Below are positions 25,387-33,180 of a DNA stretch of 64,000 nucleotides, one piece after another (position 1 is the first letter of the stretch; each line of letters starts with the position of its first letter). The position numbers and the translations under genes were made by a program. Origin of the DNA: Pseudorhodobacter wandonensis (lineage in GTDB: Bacteria; Pseudomonadota; Alphaproteobacteria; Rhodobacterales; Rhodobacteraceae); NCBI RefSeq assembly GCF_001202035.1, contig NZ_LGHT01000044.1, forward strand, positions 248,001 through 312,000, read 5' to 3'. The notes beneath the pieces were generated by a model. It made no database searches. It had not been told where the DNA came from and worked only from the letters and a program-made list of their open reading frames with translations.

Positions 25387-26363
25387 GCCAATCAAACCCG
25401 ACCCAGACTTCTTTGCAAATTGGCCCATTGCTGCGCGATCATGGCGGTGTGGTGGCGTTGATCGTGATCTTGGCCTTCAACATCCTGTTCACGCCCAATT
25501 TCCTGCAATTGCAAACGCTGTTCGTAAATATCAGCCAGGTCGCCACCATTGCGATTGTGGCAATGGGAATGACGCTCGTTATCGCGACCGGAGGCATTGA
25601 TTTGTCGGTCGGTGCCGTCATGGCGCTGGCCGGGGCCTTGGCGCCGCTTATCTTTCAATCGCAATTCGGCGTGGACTATCCGGCCTTGGGGATTGCAGCG
25701 GCGCTTGTTGTGCCTCTGCTGGTGGCGGGCGCTTGTGGGATGTTCAATGGCGTTATGGTTGCCGTGTTGAACGTGCAGCCGATCATTGCGACGCTGATCT
25801 TGTTCATTTCAGGCCGTGGCATCGCGCAGGTTTTGACCAACGGCAATTTGCAAACCTTCAGCAACAAATCCTTCAGTTATCTTGGCACAGGAAAAGTTCT
25901 CGGATTGCCATTTCAGGGCTGGCTGGCGCTTGCTATCGCAGTGATCTTGTTCCTTGTGATTTCCCGCACCATTTTCGGCCGCTACGTCCTTGCCATTGGC
26001 GGGAATGAGCGGGCCGCGCGCTTGGCTGGTGGGCCGGTGACAAAGGTAAAGATCGGCGTTTACATGATTTGCGCCGGGCTTGCCGGTCTGGCGGGTCTGA
26101 TCGTCGTCGCGATCAACTCGGCCTCGGATGCTGCCCGCAATGGCAACCTGATGGAACTGGATGCAATCGCGGCTGCCGTGGTTGGCGGGGCGTTGTTGCA
26201 AGGCGGTCGCGCGCCAATCTTTGGCGCCATTCTGGGCGCGGTCATCATCCAGCTGGTCAAATACACGCTGCTTGCCAACGGGGTAGAGGACGAAGTCGCC
26301 TTGATTGCCAAAGCCGGGATCATTTTGGCTGCCGTCTATGTCCAGCAGACACGAAAGGAATAA
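25383..26363 (+). CDS. ABC transporter permease, YtfT-like
   Basis: A 326-residue inner-membrane permease with about eight to ten hydrophobic segments. The hallmark [21 protein letters not shown], typical of ribose-type permeases, lies at about residue 60. The ATPase stop and this start overlap (ATGA), so translation is coupled. It forms a heterodimer with the next gene product, as YtfT does with YjfF. Confidence 0.92.
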   Translation: MSQSNPTQTSLQIGPLLRDHGGVVALIVILAFNILFTPNFLQLQTLFVNISQVATIAIVAMGMTLVIATGGIDLSVGAVMALAGALAPLIFQSQFGVDYPALGIAAALVVPLLVAGACGMFNGVMVAVLNVQPIIATLILFISGRGIAQVLTNGNLQTFSNKSFSYLGTGKVLGLPFQGWLALAIAVILFLVISRTIFGRYVLAIGGNERAARLAGGPVTKVKIGVYMICAGLAGLAGLIVVAINSASDAARNGNLMELDAIAAAVVGGALLQGGRAPIFGAILGAVIIQLVKYTLLANGVEDEVALIAKAGIILAAVYVQQTRKE

Positions 26364-26365
26364 AG

Positions 26366-27367
26366 ATGCTGAATTCTGATGCATTCGATCTGCGGAAATA
26401 CGTCTCGCGCAACTCGCAATCGGTGGCGGTCTGGATCGCCTTGTTTGCCCTGATCGCCTTTGGGCTGCTGCGCTATGACAATTTCGGCGGGGCCTATAAT
26501 GTCAGCTCCTTTCTGAACTACAACTCGATGTTCATCGTAATTTCAATGGGCATGTGTTTTGTCATCATTACCGGCGGCATTGACCTTTCGGTCGGGTCTG
26601 TTGCCGCCTTTACCTCGGTGGTCGCGGCCTATCTTTCACCCTATGGGCTAGAGGTCGCCTTGCCGCTGGCGGTGCTGGTCGGGGTGGCCTTTGGCGCGCT
26701 GAACGCTTTTTGCATCATCGTTCTGCGCATCCCGCCGTTCATTGCCACGCTGGCAACGATGCTGGGGGCCAAAGGCGGGGCGCTGGTCATTTCGGGCGCA
26801 TCCACAATTGCAGTTGATTGGGGGTCGAACTTTACCCGAATGGGTATGGAAAAGGTGTTCAACCTGTTCCCCTGGTCGATCGTTATTGTGGCAATCGTGG
26901 GGGTATTCCTCTGGATCATTCTGGAAACGACATCGCTTGGCCGCACCATTCTGGCGATCGGCGGGGGCGAGGATGCCTCAACCTTGATGGGGCTAAAGGT
27001 GAACCGCGCCAAGGCTTTGGTCTATCTGATCTCGGGTGGTTGCGCGGGTTTGGCGGGTGTCATTCTGGCCTCGGGGTTTGGCGCGGGCCAACCCTTGGAA
27101 GGCATCGCATGGGAGCTTTCGGCAATCGCCTCGGTCGTCGTGGGCGGCACACTATTGACCGGCGGGCTTGGTTCTATCCCTGCCACGGTTGCGGGTGCGT
27201 TGTTGCTGGGGCTGGTCTTTAACATTCTGAATTTTGAGAACGGGCGTGGGACCATCAGTTTCAGCGCCTATTGGCAAATGGTCATCCGGGGCGGGTTCCT
27301 GTTCGCAGTCATCCTGTTCCAGTCTCGCATGACCAAAGGGCGCAAAGCCAAGGGGGCAACTGCATGA
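26366..27367 (+). CDS. ABC transporter permease, YjfF-like
   Basis: A 333-residue second permease of the same family with the motif [20 protein letters not shown]. The ATG at 26366 follows the previous stop by two bases and has AAAGGA upstream. The preceding in-frame extension is out-of-family and overlaps the first permease. Two distinct permeases per transporter match the YtfQ-YtfR-YtfT-YjfF layout. Confidence 0.92.
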   Translation: MLNSDAFDLRKYVSRNSQSVAVWIALFALIAFGLLRYDNFGGAYNVSSFLNYNSMFIVISMGMCFVIITGGIDLSVGSVAAFTSVVAAYLSPYGLEVALPLAVLVGVAFGALNAFCIIVLRIPPFIATLATMLGAKGGALVISGASTIAVDWGSNFTRMGMEKVFNLFPWSIVIVAIVGVFLWIILETTSLGRTILAIGGGEDASTLMGLKVNRAKALVYLISGGCAGLAGVILASGFGAGQPLEGIAWELSAIASVVVGGTLLTGGLGSIPATVAGALLLGLVFNILNFENGRGTISFSAYWQMVIRGGFLFAVILFQSRMTKGRKAKGATA

Positions 27368-28461
27368 GAAAAATTGCAAGCGTTGAGGTTAAGCTGTTTC
27401 ACGTTCCTTTGGCCGAGGTGTTGGTGGATGCCAAGCATGGCGATCATCATTTCTTCGAGTTGATCACCGCGACAGTGCGGCTTGAGGATGGGTCGGAAGG
27501 CACGGGATACACCTATACCGGCGGCAAAGGCGGCTATGCGATTGCCGCGATGATCCGGCATGATCTGACGCCCTTTCTGATCGGCAAAGATGCTACAGAA
27601 GTAGAGGCGCTCTATGATGCGATGCAGTGGCATGTGCATTATGTCGCGCGGGGCGGCATTGCATCCTTTGCGATTTCGGCGGTCGATATTGCCCTGTGGG
27701 ATTTGCGCGGCAAACAGCTTGGCCAGCCGCTGTGGCAAATGGCCGGCGGGGCAAGCAACAGATGCAAGGCCTATTGCGGCGGCATAGATCTGGGCTTTCC
27801 ACTGCCCAAACTCTTGGACAGCGTCCGCGGGTATATTGATCGGGGCTTCAACGGCGTCAAAATCAAGATCGGCCAGCCCACCCTTGATGAGGATATCGCC
27901 CGCATCAAAGCGGTCCGCGATCTGATCGGGCCGGATGTGGCCTTCATGGTCGATGCTAATTATTCGATGGGTTTAGAGCAGGCGATTGCTGCGGCAGAGG
28001 CGTTCAAACCTTTCAACCTGCTGTGGTTTGAGGAACCGATCATCCCCGACAATTACGCAGGCTATGGCCAGATCGCGGCTGCCACCGGCATGCCTTTGGC
28101 CATGGGCGAAAACCTGCATACGATTCATGAATTCGAATATGCCTTCGCGCAATCAAAGCTGAGCTTCATCCAGCCAGATGCCTCAAACTGTGGCGGCATC
28201 ACAGGCTTTCTGCAGGTCGCCGCTTTGGCCGCAAAGGCAGGTGTACCAGTGTGCAGCCACGGCATGCAGGAATTGCACGTCAGCCTTGTTGCGGCCCAGA
28301 AAAATGCCGGCTGGATCGAGGTGCATTCCTTCCCGATTGACGCCTACACAACGCGTCCGCTGGTGGTGGAAAACCACCTTGCCATCGCCCCTGACACCCC
28401 CGGAACAGGGGTCTCTTTCGACTGGCCTAAACTTGAGGCCGTAAACCAACTCCGTCGCTAA
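27364..28461 (+). CDS. Enolase-superfamily sugar-acid dehydratase (mandelate racemase subgroup)
   Basis: A 365-residue enzyme with the capping domain first and a TIM barrel after. Catalytic features visible are the K-x-K pair ([10 protein letters not shown]), the metal ligands Asp (MVDANYSMG), Glu (LLWFEEPI) and Glu (AMGENLHT), the Asp in [13 protein letters not shown] and the general base His in CSHGMQELH. This set fits mandelate-racemase-subgroup acid-sugar dehydratases such as L-fuconate, L-rhamnonate or galactarate dehydratase, giving a 2-keto-3-deoxy sugar acid. The start overlaps the permease stop (ATGA). It would act on the product of the lactonase encoded at 14490. Confidence 0.88.
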   Translation: MRKIASVEVKLFHVPLAEVLVDAKHGDHHFFELITATVRLEDGSEGTGYTYTGGKGGYAIAAMIRHDLTPFLIGKDATEVEALYDAMQWHVHYVARGGIASFAISAVDIALWDLRGKQLGQPLWQMAGGASNRCKAYCGGIDLGFPLPKLLDSVRGYIDRGFNGVKIKIGQPTLDEDIARIKAVRDLIGPDVAFMVDANYSMGLEQAIAAAEAFKPFNLLWFEEPIIPDNYAGYGQIAAATGMPLAMGENLHTIHEFEYAFAQSKLSFIQPDASNCGGITGFLQVAALAAKAGVPVCSHGMQELHVSLVAAQKNAGWIEVHSFPIDAYTTRPLVVENHLAIAPDTPGTGVSFDWPKLEAVNQLRR

Positions 28462-28473
28462 AGGACTAACCTA

Positions 28474-29508
28474 ATGACCAGCCAAGCAGCCGTTTATCGC
28501 GGCAACAAGACGTTTACTGTTGAAAGCGTCACCACGCCGCCGCCGGGCAAAGGCGAGGTGCAGATCGATGTCGCCTATTGCGGCATTTGCGGCACCGATT
28601 TGCATATTTATCTGGGCCATATGGATGCGCGCGTCGGGTTCGAACGCACTATCGGTCATGAAATGTCAGGCATCATCGCTGAGGTCGGCGAAGGTGTGAC
28701 AGGGCTCAAGCCCGGTCAGCATATCGTGGTCCGCCCACTGGATCATTGCGGTGATTGTCCGGCCTGCAATGCGGGGCATAATCACATCTGCCACAAACTG
28801 AAATTCATCGGCATCGACAGCCCCGGCGCGTTTCAACAAAAATGGAACGTACCCGCCCATACAATCCACGTCTTGCCCGATGATCTGGATTTGTCGCATG
28901 CGGCATTGATCGAACCGCTTGCCGTAGCATGCCACGATGTGGCGCGCGGCAAGGTGCAGCCGGGTGAGGATGTTCTGGTCATTGGCGGCGGCCCGATCGG
29001 CATGCTGGTTGCGATGGTTGCGCGCGAGGCCGGGGCCAATGTCACAATATCCGAGATCAATGAAAACCGTCTCGCGTTTGCCCGCAATATCGGTTTTGCG
29101 GTTGTGAACCCCAAGGATGGCGATGTCGCCAAGGCTTTGCATGCGGCCACGGGCGGTAAGGGCATGGATGTCGTGTTCGAAGTGTCAGGCACGCAGCCCG
29201 GTGTTGACCTGATGACAGCGGCGGCGGCCACGCGGGGCCGCATCGTTATGGTGGCGATCCATGCCAGCAAACCTGTGATTGATATGTTCCAGTTCTTTTG
29301 GCGGGAACTGGACCTGATCGGCGCGCGGGTCTACCGGCCCGAAGATTACGATGCCGCGATGGCCTTGCTGGCCAAAGGTGTCGTCGATTGCGACAGCTTC
29401 ATTACAGATATTCAGGGGCTGGAAGATATACAATCTGCCTTTGAAACGTTGACCCGAAACCCCAATGCCATGAAATCCATGATCCGTATGACCGAGGGCG
29501 CAGAATGA
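28474..29508 (+). CDS. Zinc-dependent medium-chain alcohol dehydrogenase
   Basis: A 344-residue MDR enzyme. Catalytic zinc ligands are the Cys in YCGICGTDLH, the His/Glu in TIGHEMSG, and a later Glu (ALIEPLAV). The structural-zinc cysteines are in CGDCPACNAGHNHIC. The NAD loop is VLVIGGGPIGMLVAMVA. It resembles sorbitol, threonine and L-idonate 5-dehydrogenases. In this operon it may oxidise a hydroxyl of the imported sugar or sugar acid. It is 12 bases after the dehydratase and overlaps the next gene by four. Confidence 0.9.
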   Translation: MTSQAAVYRGNKTFTVESVTTPPPGKGEVQIDVAYCGICGTDLHIYLGHMDARVGFERTIGHEMSGIIAEVGEGVTGLKPGQHIVVRPLDHCGDCPACNAGHNHICHKLKFIGIDSPGAFQQKWNVPAHTIHVLPDDLDLSHAALIEPLAVACHDVARGKVQPGEDVLVIGGGPIGMLVAMVAREAGANVTISEINENRLAFARNIGFAVVNPKDGDVAKALHAATGGKGMDVVFEVSGTQPGVDLMTAAAATRGRIVMVAIHASKPVIDMFQFFWRELDLIGARVYRPEDYDAAMALLAKGVVDCDSFITDIQGLEDIQSAFETLTRNPNAMKSMIRMTEGAE

Positions 29509-30275
29509 CTGTAATGGACCGCTTTAGCCTGAAAGGCAAAATTGCACTTGTAACAGGTGCCAAACGCGGCATCGGGCGCGGTATGGCCGAGGCACTGGCC
29601 GAAGCTGGCGCCGATATCATCGGGGTCAGCGCATCACTTGATCCGTCAGGGTCAGATGTCGCGCGCGCAGTCGAGGCTCAGGGCCGCAAATTCTGGGGCT
29701 ATGCCTGCGACTTTTCTGACCGCGCGGCAGTAAAGGCGTTTGTCGCGCAAGTGCTGGCCGACCATCCGCAGATCGATATTCTGATTAACAACGCAGGCAC
29801 GATCTTGCGGGCCCCTGCGGCTGAACATCCGGATGAAATGTGGGATAAGGTGATCGAAGTGAACCTGAACGCGCAATTCATCATCACGCGCGACATCGGC
29901 GCGACGATGGTAAAGCGCGGGTCGGGCAAGATCATCTTTACCGCGTCATTGCTGACCTTCCAGGGCGGTATCACGGTGCCGGGCTATGCCGCCTCCAAAG
30001 GCGGTATCGGGCAGCTGACAATGGCTTTTGCCAATGAATGGGCCGCCAAAGGTGTGAACGTCAATGCGATTGCCCCCGGCTATATCAACACCGACAACAC
30101 CGAAGCCCTGCGCAATGATTCTGACCGATCTGCGGCAATTCTATCGCGCATCCCAGCTGGTCGTTGGGGCAAGCCCGAGGATTTCGGCGGGCCAGCAGTG
30201 TTTTTGGCATCTGACGCGTCATCCTACATGAATGGCCATGTGATGCTTGTTGATGGCGGCTGGATGGGCCGGTGA
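29505..30275 (+). CDS. SDR-family oxidoreductase, KduD-like
   Basis: A 256-residue classical short-chain dehydrogenase. The cofactor loop is VTGAKRGIGRGMAEA, NNAG is present, the catalytic Ser is in FTASLLTFQG and the Tyr/Lys in GYAASKGG. The sequence resembles 2-deoxy-D-gluconate 3-dehydrogenase and 2-keto-3-deoxy-sugar-acid dehydrogenases, which suits a step after the dehydratase. Its start overlaps the ADH stop (ATGA). It is the last intact gene of the operon; eight bases later the truncated convergent GntR gene begins. Confidence 0.9.
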   Translation: MTVMDRFSLKGKIALVTGAKRGIGRGMAEALAEAGADIIGVSASLDPSGSDVARAVEAQGRKFWGYACDFSDRAAVKAFVAQVLADHPQIDILINNAGTILRAPAAEHPDEMWDKVIEVNLNAQFIITRDIGATMVKRGSGKIIFTASLLTFQGGITVPGYAASKGGIGQLTMAFANEWAAKGVNVNAIAPGYINTDNTEALRNDSDRSAAILSRIPAGRWGKPEDFGGPAVFLASDASSYMNGHVMLVDGGWMGR

Positions 30276-30282
30276 TCCAGCC

Positions 30283-30445
30283 TTAATCCGACAACCCGAT
30301 CATCCGCATCTGTTGTGACATCTGGGCAAAGGAACCCTCAAGATGGATGCGGATGGCGCGGGATGCGCGTTCTACGTCATTGGCGCGGAACGCCTCAATC
30401 AGCTCTCTGTGCTCGGCAATGATTGCAGCAAATCGCGTCGACCTG
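30283..30445 (-). pseudogene. 3' fragment of a GntR (FCD) regulator gene
   Basis: The last 53 codons of an FCD regulator remain (TRFAAIIAEHRELIEAFRAN, DVERASRAIRIHLEGSFAQM), including the domain's C-terminal histidine. Upstream of about 30445 homology stops abruptly and gives way to unrelated sequence and IS5 debris, so the DNA-binding domain is gone. The frame stays open to 30831 but that part is not GntR sequence. A third regulator once bordered this catabolic operon. Confidence 0.75.
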
Positions 30446-30644
30446 ATTTTAAGCTGTGCGCCATACACATTCGGGTTAGGACCTATTGTTGGGCCTGAGG
30501 CTCTCTTCGCTGCGTGATTCAAGCTCCCGAAATGACGGCGTTGATAATGGGCAACTTTTCTGGCTGATAGAGGTTCAAATGGAGCGTCTGCGGCCCTAGT
30601 TTCCGAACAGCCACGGCAGGCCGCGTGTCGATGATCCGTTGCCG

Positions 30645-30895
30645 GGCAGCGGACCGTGGCTATGATGCTGATTGGTTCAGAAATGCGTTTAAAGACAAGG
30701 GGATAAAACCGTGCATCCCTGGTCGGGGGTCCCGAACTAAGCCCGTGAAATACGACGAGCGACGCTACAAACGCCGAAACTGCCTTCTCGCGCATGTAAA
30801 CATGCGCCGCCAAGTGGCACATCGAGATCATGTTCGGGCGATTGAAGGACTGGCGAAGGGTTGCCTCGCGCTATGACAGATGCCCGTCCGTGTCG
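30645..30895 (+). pseudogene. IS5-family transposase remnant
   Basis: The plus strand reads DRGYDADWFRNAFKDKGIKP, KPVKYDERRYKRRN and, after a frame change, IMFGRLKDWRRVASRYDRCP, which is the C-terminal third of an IS5 transposase. The N-terminal two-thirds are missing. The 195 bases before it (30446-30640) show nothing I can assign. It is oriented opposite to the IS5 remnant at 14161-14466, and the two flank the sugar island. Confidence 0.7.
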
Positions 30896-30990
30896 ATAGT
30901 GATCGCCGGGTATACGGAATCCGATGGCAGCGCCGCCTGCAATCAGGACTTGTCGGCGCGGCGCGCTGATACCGTGGCCCAGGCCCTGAC
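30896..30990 (+). pseudogene. Fragment of an OmpA-family C-terminal domain
   Basis: About 30 codons read IVIAGYTESDGS, then NQDLSARRADTVAQALT, the peptidoglycan-binding signature of OmpA/Pal-type domains (GHTDSDG…N..LS.RRA). Nothing before or after continues the gene. It is fused in frame to IS5 debris by chance. Confidence 0.5.
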
Positions 30991-30992
30991 GG

Positions 30993-31595
30993 TTAACCCG
31001 TCACTCTGCCCAGCCGCATGGTTTCCTGCGCCATATCCGCGGCAAGGTCTGCAATATCGGCCTGTGCTGTTCCGCGCTGCAATTCGACCCGCAGCGCCGT
31101 AATATTGGCCTGATACCGCCGCGCCAGCCGCTTTGGGTCGGCCTCTTTGGCGATTTCACCTGCATCCTGCGCGGCGCTGAAAACCTCTGCGAATTCGCCA
31201 CACATCTGGTCCAGATAGGCGCGAGAGGCCTCGGCAAGGTTCGGGTCGGTCGCACGGGTATCCACCAGCGTTTTCATCAACATGCAGGCCTGACGCGACG
31301 GATCTGCCGCAGCAAGTTCGACGAAGTTTTGAAATTGCGCCGCCAAACCGGCCAAAGGTGACGCATATTTCGCTATCTGGGCGCGAAACCCTTGGCGTGA
31401 CGCATCGAAATAGCGCGCAATCGCCAAAAGATAGAGGTTTTCCTTGCTGTCAAACGCGGCATAAATACTGCCCGGTTTCATCGCAAGCACGCCTTCCAGA
31501 TCCTTTAGCGAGGTCGCGTGATAGCCCTTGCGCCAAAACACGGTCATGGCCGCATCAAGTGCGGCGTCACGATCATAATTTGCGGCGCGGGCCAT
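30993..31595 (-). CDS. TetR/AcrR-family regulator
   Basis: A 200-residue repressor with an N-terminal helix-turn-helix (ALDAAMTVFWRKGYHATSLK, then LAMKPGSIYAAFDSKENLY) and a helical ligand domain. It is last in an operon with the FrnE-like and AhpD-like genes, three bases after FrnE. Two 16-base palindromes upstream of the operon (32949-32988) are its probable sites, which would make the operon autoregulated. The ligand may be an electrophile or oxidant, judging from its partners. Confidence 0.9.
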   Translation of the reverse strand: MARAANYDRDAALDAAMTVFWRKGYHATSLKDLEGVLAMKPGSIYAAFDSKENLYLLAIARYFDASRQGFRAQIAKYASPLAGLAAQFQNFVELAAADPSRQACMLMKTLVDTRATDPNLAEASRAYLDQMCGEFAEVFSAAQDAGEIAKEADPKRLARRYQANITALRVELQRGTAQADIADLAADMAQETMRLGRVTG

Positions 31596-31598
31596 GGG

Positions 31599-32243
31599 TT
31601 AGTCCTTCATCTGGGCAAGTTGTGACAAGATGCTGGCATAATTCTCTTCGCCTTGGGCACCGGTGACAAGGTGCTTGCGGTTGAAAACCACGGCAGGCAC
31701 GCCCGAAATGCCCTGCTGCTGCCAAAAGCGTTCGGCGTTGCGGACATCATTGGCAAAGCGTTGGTCATCCAGAACCGCAAGCGCCTCGTCGCGGTCCAGC
31801 CCGATCTCTGCGGCAATATCGGCCAGAACAGCATCATCCGACAGGTTCCGCTGATCGGTGAAATGTGCCGTGAACAGCGCCATTTTCAGATCATGCTTGC
31901 GCCCTTGTGTCTCGGCCCAGTGCAAAAGCTGGTGGGTGTTAAACGTGTTGTGCATCCGTGATGCATCCGTCCACGCAAAGGTGAACCCAAGGTTTTCGCC
32001 CAAAGCGGCCATCTGTCGGCGGGATTGTTCCGATTGCTCGGGGGTGCTGCCGTATTTCTCGATGATATGCTCGCGCGTGTTCTGCCCCTCGGGTGGCATC
32101 TGCGGGTTCAGCTCGAACGGATGCCAGTGGATTTCATGCGCCGTTCCCGATGCCGCCAAAGCCTTGGCAAGCTGGCGATACCCGATAATGCACCACGGGC
32201 ACATCACGTCAGAAATAATATCGATGCGAAGAGGGTCTGTCAT
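31599..32243 (-). CDS. DsbA-family oxidoreductase, FrnE-like
   Basis: A 214-residue thioredoxin-fold protein with the CPWC active site in ISDVMCPWCIIGYRQL near the N-terminus and the helical insertion of the FrnE/2-hydroxychromene-2-carboxylate isomerase group. It has no signal peptide and so is cytoplasmic. FrnE proteins act as disulfide isomerases under oxidative stress in some bacteria. The neighbouring peroxidase-like protein and TetR regulator support a redox or electrophile response. A perfect 9-base-pair hairpin separates it from the upstream gene. Confidence 0.88.
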   Translation of the reverse strand: MTDPLRIDIISDVMCPWCIIGYRQLAKALAASGTAHEIHWHPFELNPQMPPEGQNTREHIIEKYGSTPEQSEQSRRQMAALGENLGFTFAWTDASRMHNTFNTHQLLHWAETQGRKHDLKMALFTAHFTDQRNLSDDAVLADIAAEIGLDRDEALAVLDDQRFANDVRNAERFWQQQGISGVPAVVFNRKHLVTGAQGEENYASILSQLAQMKD

Positions 32244-32288
32244 GGCGGCTCCTTAGGTTAACCGTGCGGTCATCCGTTTCATATAGAC

Positions 32289-32311
32289 GGTCTGGCGTCA
32301 TGCGCCAGACC
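32289..32311 (-). terminator. Hairpin inside the AhpD-FrnE-TetR operon
   Basis: GGTCTGGCG (32289-32297) pairs perfectly with CGCCAGACC (32303-32311), with a five-base loop. There is no long T tract on the minus strand, so it may be a partial attenuator or processing site lowering expression of the downstream genes. Confidence 0.4.
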
Positions 32312-32324
32312 ATCCGTTCTTGCC

Positions 32325-32894
32325 TCACTTGGCAGCTTCGGCAGGCGCTTTTTCCCACGCGAATTTCTGAAAGACCTGATCGACAGGCGTCTTGGCAAAA
32401 TGGTTGGTGTAATTCGACATCAGTTTTTGCGCGGCGCCCAGAATGATCTCAAGGATGTTCGCCTCGGTGAAACCTGCGTCTAGAAAGGCTTGGGTCTCGG
32501 CTTCGGCAACAAAACCACGGTCCCGAACCATCGCCAAAGTAAACGTGCGCAGTGCTTCCAGCTTGGCTGTCGGCAGCGGTGTTTCATTGCGCAGCGCCTC
32601 GGTGATCGCGTCATCGATCTTCATCATTTTCGCAATGCCGGTATGGGCGGGCACGCAGTAATGGCAGTTGTTTTCAACGTTGATCGTTTGCCAGACAACG
32701 GTTTTCTCTTCGTCGGTCAGGGTCGTCGCCATGAACTGCTGATGGGCAAAGCTATAGGCGGCCAGCAAAGGCGGCGCATCGGCCATCGTGCCATGCAGGC
32801 CCGGAATGCGGCCATTGTTTTTCAAAGACGTTTCCAAAAGCGGCTTGCCAGCCTCGGGCGCTGTTTCGATCGTGTGAATTTTAAAGGTCGCCAT
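32325..32894 (-). CDS. Carboxymuconolactone decarboxylase/AhpD-family protein
   Basis: A 189-residue all-helical protein with the AhpD-type redox motif ENNCHYCVPAHTGIAK (C-x2-C and downstream His). Such proteins reduce peroxides or remove reactive small molecules using a thiol partner. It leads an operon with the FrnE-like oxidoreductase and a TetR regulator. The ATG at 32894 has AAAGGG-type ribosome sequence; the 12-residue upstream extension is not conserved-looking. Confidence 0.88.
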   Translation of the reverse strand: MATFKIHTIETAPEAGKPLLETSLKNNGRIPGLHGTMADAPPLLAAYSFAHQQFMATTLTDEEKTVVWQTINVENNCHYCVPAHTGIAKMMKIDDAITEALRNETPLPTAKLEALRTFTLAMVRDRGFVAEAETQAFLDAGFTEANILEIILGAAQKLMSNYTNHFAKTPVDQVFQKFAWEKAPAEAAK

Positions 32895-32948
32895 GATTTT
32901 CCCTTTCAGGGTTTCAGAGGTGTTTTGCAAGAACGGGTATAGGCGTAT

Positions 32949-32988
32949 TTGAGCGATTGCTCAACAATATATTTGAGTGATCACTCAA
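32949..32988. promoter_or_regulatory. Two palindromic TetR-type operators
   Basis: TTGAGCGATTGCTCAA (32949-32964) and TTGAGTGATCACTCAA (32973-32988, a perfect palindrome) lie 24 bases apart centre to centre, 55-94 bases before the AhpD-like gene. An AT-rich TATATT lies between them. The shared form TTGAGYGATYRCTCAA fits a TetR dimer; the operon's own TetR is the obvious binder. Confidence 0.75.
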
Positions 32989-33129
32989 AGTTGAGGTAAG
33001 GCTTGGCCAGAGAATGCGATCAAAGCCGCAAGACCTATTTTTGTGTAAAAGTGGAGCGCCTCAAAACCCCCAACGATCACAAAGCGGCGTGATGAAGCAA
33101 CGGGCTTTAACCAGCGATTGTTGGCAATG

Positions 33130-33162
33130 AAAAAGGCGCCCCGGATAAGAGGGCGCCTTTTT
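33130..33162. terminator. Intrinsic terminator after lpd
   Basis: AAAAAGGCGCCC (33130-33141) pairs with GGGCGCCTTTTT (33151-33162). The A and T flanks make it work in both directions. It ends the aceE-aceF-lpd transcript. Confidence 0.8.
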
Positions 33163-33180
33163 CACTTCAATCAGGTCGGC

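Noticed and set aside
30446-30831. Upstream extension of the GntR fragment as a full-length gene
   Set aside because: The frame is open but contains no winged helix or FCD sequence and overlaps IS5 transposase coding on the other strand.
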